From positions 1 to 24,311 of the IMG/VR virus record IMGVR_UViG_3300023172_002559: 24,311 nt of DNA, one strand, 5' to 3'. The notes under the pieces are model-generated. The model was not told where the DNA came from, searched no databases, and was given only the letters and a program-made list of their open reading frames with translations. The stretch is from a virus. The position numbers and the translations under genes were made by a program. Positions 21,255-24,311 of the stretch are shown here, piece after piece (within the stretch, counting starts at the first letter, position 1; each line of letters opens with the position of its first letter).

Positions 21255-21996
21255 TCTCCGTTAGTTCTTTTCCCATCCAAACTTCAACTACTTTAGCATC
21301 TTTGTTGTCAATGTTAACTGCCTTGTGCCACCAGCCAACAGGAATATCAATACTGTCTCCTGGTGTTAGTAGTGTGCTAGTTCTTCTGCCTATTTTATCT
21401 TCAAGGAACATATTTATAACACCGTCAACTACATGCCAATGTTCACTGCGTTTGAAGTGGCGCTGATCGCTTAGTGCCTTTCCTTGATAAAATGTAAGTT
21501 CTTTAACCTGCCATTCGCCGTTGCGATCTAATATTTTATATTCGCCCCAAGCACGTTTGGTTACAGGCTTTTCCCAGTTTTTTAATATCCAACTCGAACT
21601 GTTCTTTTTATCTTCTCCGCCAACACCAAATACAAAATCTACGTCTTTGTGATCGCCATATATTTTTTGTTCAGGTATTTCTCCGTCAACTCTATCTCCA
21701 CCGTTAGCGACAATCAACTTACCCCTGTTTGTAGCCAGCAAATAGCCAATGGCTTGTGTTGTACCTCCGGTATCATCGTCTTTAACAAGTATAACCTCGT
21801 CTACCATATCTAGATGCTTAACGATATTTGCTCTTTCAACAAGTGGCATAAATGGCTTGCCTTTTTTATTAACAAGCCATTCGTCACTGTTGAGTCCAAC
21901 AACCAGTTTATCTCCTAGTTGCTTTGCTGCTTTGAAATATTCAATATGTCCGCTATGTAGTGGATCAAATCCGCCTGTAACTAATACTGTGGTCAT
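21232..21996 (-). CDS. Cytidylyltransferase-like domain fused to a cupin
   Basis: The N-terminal part starts MTTVLVTGGFDPLHSGHIEYFKAA, a GGFDPxHxGH nucleotidyltransferase motif like the adenylyltransferase domain of HldE/RfaE or glycerol-3-phosphate cytidylyltransferase. The C-terminal part has SEHWHVVDG and WWHKAVNID, the two metal-binding halves of a cupin. I chose the ATG at 21996, which follows the stop of the upstream methyltransferase gene; a longer frame to 22041 overlaps that gene by 35 nt. The fusion suggests that one protein both activates and isomerises or binds a sugar phosphate. Substrate unknown. Confidence 0.8.
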   Translation of the reverse strand: MTTVLVTGGFDPLHSGHIEYFKAAKQLGDKLVVGLNSDEWLVNKKGKPFMPLVERANIVKHLDMVDEVILVKDDDTGGTTQAIGYLLATNRGKLIVANGGDRVDGEIPEQKIYGDHKDVDFVFGVGGEDKKNSSSWILKNWEKPVTKRAWGEYKILDRNGEWQVKELTFYQGKALSDQRHFKRSEHWHVVDGVINMFLEDKIGRRTSTLLTPGDSIDIPVGWWHKAVNIDNKDAKVVEVWMGKELTENDIERRD

Positions 21997-22006
21997 ACGG
22001 TATTTA

Positions 22007-22630
22007 CTACTTCCAACCGAATATGTAATCTTTTCTGACATTACCTAAGGACACTGCACCTAGTTCTCGCAAATAGTCTGCTGCTTGATATTTTGATTCA
22101 GGATGCTGTTCTACTATAACAATAGGTTTGTATTTTAGTATTGTATCTTTACCGCCTTTGACTACTTCTAGTTCGTGACCTTCACAGTCAATTTTTAACA
22201 TTCCAAACTTAGGTAAATCTAAACTATCTAATGTCTTAATATCAATAGTGCCTTGTCCTACTTTGCTTACAAAACTACCGCCTGTGTTTTCACTATCATA
22301 GGTCATAGTAACTTTGCTATTGGTAGATCCAAGTGCAAACTTATTAATCTCTACAGGTAAATCTTTACAGTTCATTTCTAAACAACTATAAACTTGTTCA
22401 AGTGGTTCGAATGCAATAACTCGATTAAACTTTTCTACTAAATGTTTAGACCATAATCCAACGTTTGCACCCACATCAACTGCAATATCAAAGTCTTTTA
22501 CATATTTGTATGCTTCTGCTCTAGTATCGTCTTGGTATTGTGGAGGCCCACCTTTTTTTATTCTTTTTGCTATAAGACGTTCAAAATGCTCATCGGTATC
22601 GGGCATCCAATATTCAAAAACTTTTTTCAT
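22007..22630 (-). CDS. FkbM-family methyltransferase
   Basis: The 207-aa SAM-dependent O-methyltransferase has VDVGANVGLWS at 51-61, the SAM-binding loop, then FEPLEQVYSCLEMN, and KIDCEGHELEVVKGG, all typical of FkbM. Members methylate hydroxyls on sugars and polyketides, and cyanophages often carry copies. Here the likely targets are glycans made by the neighbouring glycosyltransferases. The ATG overlaps the stop of the next methyltransferase upstream by 4 nt (ATGA), implying coupling. Confidence 0.88.
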   Translation of the reverse strand: MKKVFEYWMPDTDEHFERLIAKRIKKGGPPQYQDDTRAEAYKYVKDFDIAVDVGANVGLWSKHLVEKFNRVIAFEPLEQVYSCLEMNCKDLPVEINKFALGSTNSKVTMTYDSENTGGSFVSKVGQGTIDIKTLDSLDLPKFGMLKIDCEGHELEVVKGGKDTILKYKPIVIVEQHPESKYQAADYLRELGAVSLGNVRKDYIFGWK

Positions 22631-23181
22631 GATTTTTCCAATACAACAATATATTTTACAACATGTCTTGGAGGTCCTTTTTTAACTTTGGCATATCTTT
22701 CAGTTATTTCTTCATGAATAATATTCCATCCATTTAATGATTCTATTTTTTTCTTCCACCATTTAGGATTTTCAATAATTAAATGGGCATTACGACCGTC
22801 ACTTAATGCTTTCTTTGCAGGATGACATGCTATTAAATGATATTGATATCTTGTAGATCTAGCACACAAATCATTAAGTGTTTCATCAATCAAATCAGGC
22901 TCAACATGTTCTAAAACATCACTGCTATAAGTTAACTCAACTTCCTTAGGTAAAGGATTAGGAAATGTAGCAGGATCGAATGTATGTAAATCTATTTCAG
23001 GATATGTTTGAGATATAGTAGCACTGGTATGTCCTTTACCTGCGCCAAAATCTAAAAAACTTTTTATATTATTTTCTTTAATAATCTTATGAACTATTTC
23101 GGGAATATTTCTATTTAACCCAAATGTTTTTTTATTGTGTAGAGTTTTTAACTCTTCTAAATACTCTTTTGAATATGACAT
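22627..23181 (-). CDS. Class I SAM-dependent methyltransferase
   Basis: The 184-aa protein has FLDFGAGKGHTS at 42-53, the SAM-binding motif I, and SSDVLEHVEPD near 84-94, typical of the DxLEH motif of methyltransferases. A short helical N-terminus precedes the fold. AGGAAG lies 4 nt from the ATG. The target is unknown; its position next to the FkbM gene suggests joint modification of a sugar or lipid. Confidence 0.82.
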   Translation of the reverse strand: MSYSKEYLEELKTLHNKKTFGLNRNIPEIVHKIIKENNIKSFLDFGAGKGHTSATISQTYPEIDLHTFDPATFPNPLPKEVELTYSSDVLEHVEPDLIDETLNDLCARSTRYQYHLIACHPAKKALSDGRNAHLIIENPKWWKKKIESLNGWNIIHEEITERYAKVKKGPPRHVVKYIVVLEKS

Positions 23182-23189
23182 TTAACTTC

Positions 23190-23645
23190 CTAAAGTGTTG
23201 CATCTTCCATGCCTGCTACTCTTAACTTTACTATATTAGTTATCTGCCATTGCTTTTGATCTAGAGCTTTTAGAACACCTAACCATTTATTACGCATTAA
23301 TGCAAACTCGTTTATAATTTTTTCATAGTCGCAAACATCTTTTTCTCCATCGACATATTTTTCTACATCGCGACTGCTTAATGCACGTTGATAGTTTTCA
23401 AGATATTTTTTAAAATATGAGCTGCGTAGTTTTCGCAGCTCAATATTCATATATTCAAGGATTGCTTCTATCTCTTGAAGCTGATTAAAACGATGTTCAA
23501 CAATACCTGGCATTTCAGATGCTGCTTTTTCAACATTGCCTTTTAACTTTACCTCAGTTTTTGCTGTTGCTAGTTCAGTTTCAAAATGTTGTATTGCTGC
23601 AGGTATTAAACTAATATCTCTGCTAACACGGCTATACCAACCCAT
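23190..23645 (-). CDS. Conserved phage protein, possibly UvsY-like (151 aa)
   Basis: The 151-aa protein is largely helical and charged, with LRKLRSSYFKKYLENYQRALSSRD-type helices in the middle, then KWLGVLKALDQKQWQITNIVKLR, and a predicted coiled-coil tendency. In T4, UvsY is a 137-aa helical recombination mediator with a similar late segment ending in an Arg-rich helix, and it works with UvsX. Location beside uvsX fits. The sequence identity I can judge by eye is weak, so UvsY is only a suggestion. Confidence 0.55.
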   Translation of the reverse strand: MGWYSRVSRDISLIPAAIQHFETELATAKTEVKLKGNVEKAASEMPGIVEHRFNQLQEIEAILEYMNIELRKLRSSYFKKYLENYQRALSSRDVEKYVDGEKDVCDYEKIINEFALMRNKWLGVLKALDQKQWQITNIVKLRVAGMEDATL

Positions 23646-23646
23646 A

Positions 23647-23868
23647 TTAATCCCAGTCGTCTTCGTCGTAATCGTCGTCTACATCTAAGTAATATTGAAT
23701 AGCATTATCTAAATCTTTATCATTACCTAGTGATTCTTTTAGTACGATATCATCAACTCCATAGTCTGCAAGTAGATCAACAAACTTTTCTGCTGTTATT
23801 TCTACTTGTTTTTTATCTAAGTTTGGCTTAAACAAGTTCCAGATATCAACAATCTGTTCTTCATTCAT
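23647..23868 (-). CDS. Small acidic protein after uvsX (73 aa)
   Basis: The sequence begins MNEEQIVDIWNLFKPNLDKKQ and ends in an extreme acidic tail (DVDDDYDEDDWD). The start overlaps the uvsX stop by 8 nt, so it is translated from the same mRNA. A protein this acidic could mimic DNA or bind a basic partner such as UvsX, but nothing shows it directly. No family is recognised. Confidence 0.7.
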   Translation of the reverse strand: MNEEQIVDIWNLFKPNLDKKQVEITAEKFVDLLADYGVDDIVLKESLGNDKDLDNAIQYYLDVDDDYDEDDWD

Positions 23869-24311
23869 TCTCGGCTAACTCCTCGTTATGATCAATCACT
23901 GCTTCTTCGTCAGCGTTAGCGATATTTACCATTTGTTCTTCTTTTGCCGGTAAATCGGCCATGATCATTTCGAGTTTGTCACCTGTCCAATTCTTACGAT
24001 ATTCTAGTGTTTCAACACCTGTACTATCAATGTATTTGTAACGATTACCTTGTTTCTCAAGTAAGCCTTTTGCTTCAAGCAAATCAAACATACCTGAATA
24101 TGGATCCATACCTGTTTCGTATGGAATCTTAACTTGTACACCTTCAAACGGTTTTGCGTAACGTGTTTTCATAACTTTACACGCTGCACGAATACCATTT
24201 ACTGTGCTGGTTTTGTTACCATCTGCATCCTCTTTTAGTTTTAGTTTTTTCATTGCTACAACCATTGAGCTTGCATAGATAAAACCGCTACCGCCTGAGA
24301 TCTTATCATCT
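23861..24311 (-). CDS. uvsX: RecA-like recombinase UvsX (C-terminal part; runs off the right edge)
   Basis: The frame is open from the window edge (residues ...DDKISGGSGFIYASSMVVAM) through to a TGA at 23861. The text KISGGSGFIYASS, the Lys-rich KKLKLKEDADGN loop and the KMKTRYAKPFE-like segment are characteristic of UvsX, the T4 recombinase that pairs single-stranded DNA with duplex during repair and recombination-dependent replication. The C-terminus is acidic (NADEEAVIDHNEELAENE), as in RecA-family proteins. The nucleotide-binding half lies outside this window. Confidence 0.85.
   Translation of the reverse strand, partial: DDKISGGSGFIYASSMVVAMKKLKLKEDADGNKTSTVNGIRAACKVMKTRYAKPFEGVQVKIPYETGMDPYSGMFDLLEAKGLLEKQGNRYKYIDSTGVETLEYRKNWTGDKLEMIMADLPAKEEQMVNIANADEEAVIDHNEELAENE

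Noticed and set aside
1-24311. tRNA genes, CRISPR arrays, insertion sequences, attachment sites and replication origin
   Set aside because: I read both strands for tRNA-like ends, regular repeat-spacer patterns, terminal inverted repeats and long direct repeats and saw none that I could support. Absence by eye is not proof, and tRNAscan or repeat-finding programs would be decisive.

Overview
The window looks like part of the genome of a T4-like marine myovirus (cyanophage or pelagiphage type). The evidence is a T4-type replication and recombination set on one strand: the gp41-type replicative helicase (left edge, partial), gp61-type primase, UvsW-type helicase and UvsX recombinase (right edge, partial). 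The genes are AT-rich, tightly packed and often overlap by a few bases. Nothing here identifies the host. There are no tRNA genes, photosynthesis genes, integrase or IS element. The lineage is inferred from gene content and from memory of similar phages, not from a search.

Almost everything is on the minus strand, so transcription runs right to left. Reading that way: uvsX (right edge), a small acidic protein and a possible UvsY-like protein; two methyltransferases (one FkbM type); a nucleotidyltransferase-cupin fusion; a GT-A-type glycosyltransferase; then GT-B/KpsS-like glycosyltransferases, with a lone plus-strand glycosyltransferase between two of them. After these come a large protein of unknown function, uvsW, a conserved unknown, a 2OG-Fe(II) oxygenase-like protein, a cupin, another glycosyltransferase, an SDR epimerase/dehydratase, a short UDP-sugar dehydrogenase, a small unknown, KdsA, a QueC-like PP-loop protein, KdsB, two conserved unknowns, an APS-kinase-like protein, a NadM-like nucleotidyltransferase and a small DnaE-like protein. 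A lone plus-strand gene is followed by two beta-rich, possibly structural proteins, primase, five very small or membrane genes, a NodU/TobZ-type carbamoyltransferase, a 54-residue Cys-rich ORF and gp41.

The main biological theme is a surface-glycan module set between core replication genes. KdsA makes Kdo-8-phosphate and KdsB makes CMP-Kdo. Three related KpsS-like glycosyltransferases could use CMP-Kdo or similar donors. UDP-sugar dehydrogenase plus SDR could supply uronic acid or pentose donors, and a carbamoyltransferase, an oxygenase-like protein, cupins and methyltransferases could decorate the product. KdsD and KdsC are not in the window, so the host or other phage genes would have to supply them.

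The sequence also shows several sigma70-like promoters (TTGACA or TTGACG with 16-17 nt spacers). Two of them have exactly 6 nt between the -10 box and the ATG, which predicts leaderless mRNAs for primase and one glycosyltransferase. A nine-A tract at the end of one glycosyltransferase gene joins it, by a -1 shift, to an open frame leading into the next glycosyltransferase. At least six small genes, including a predicted zinc-finger protein and a conserved-looking 37-residue basic protein, lie in the 700-3067 region.
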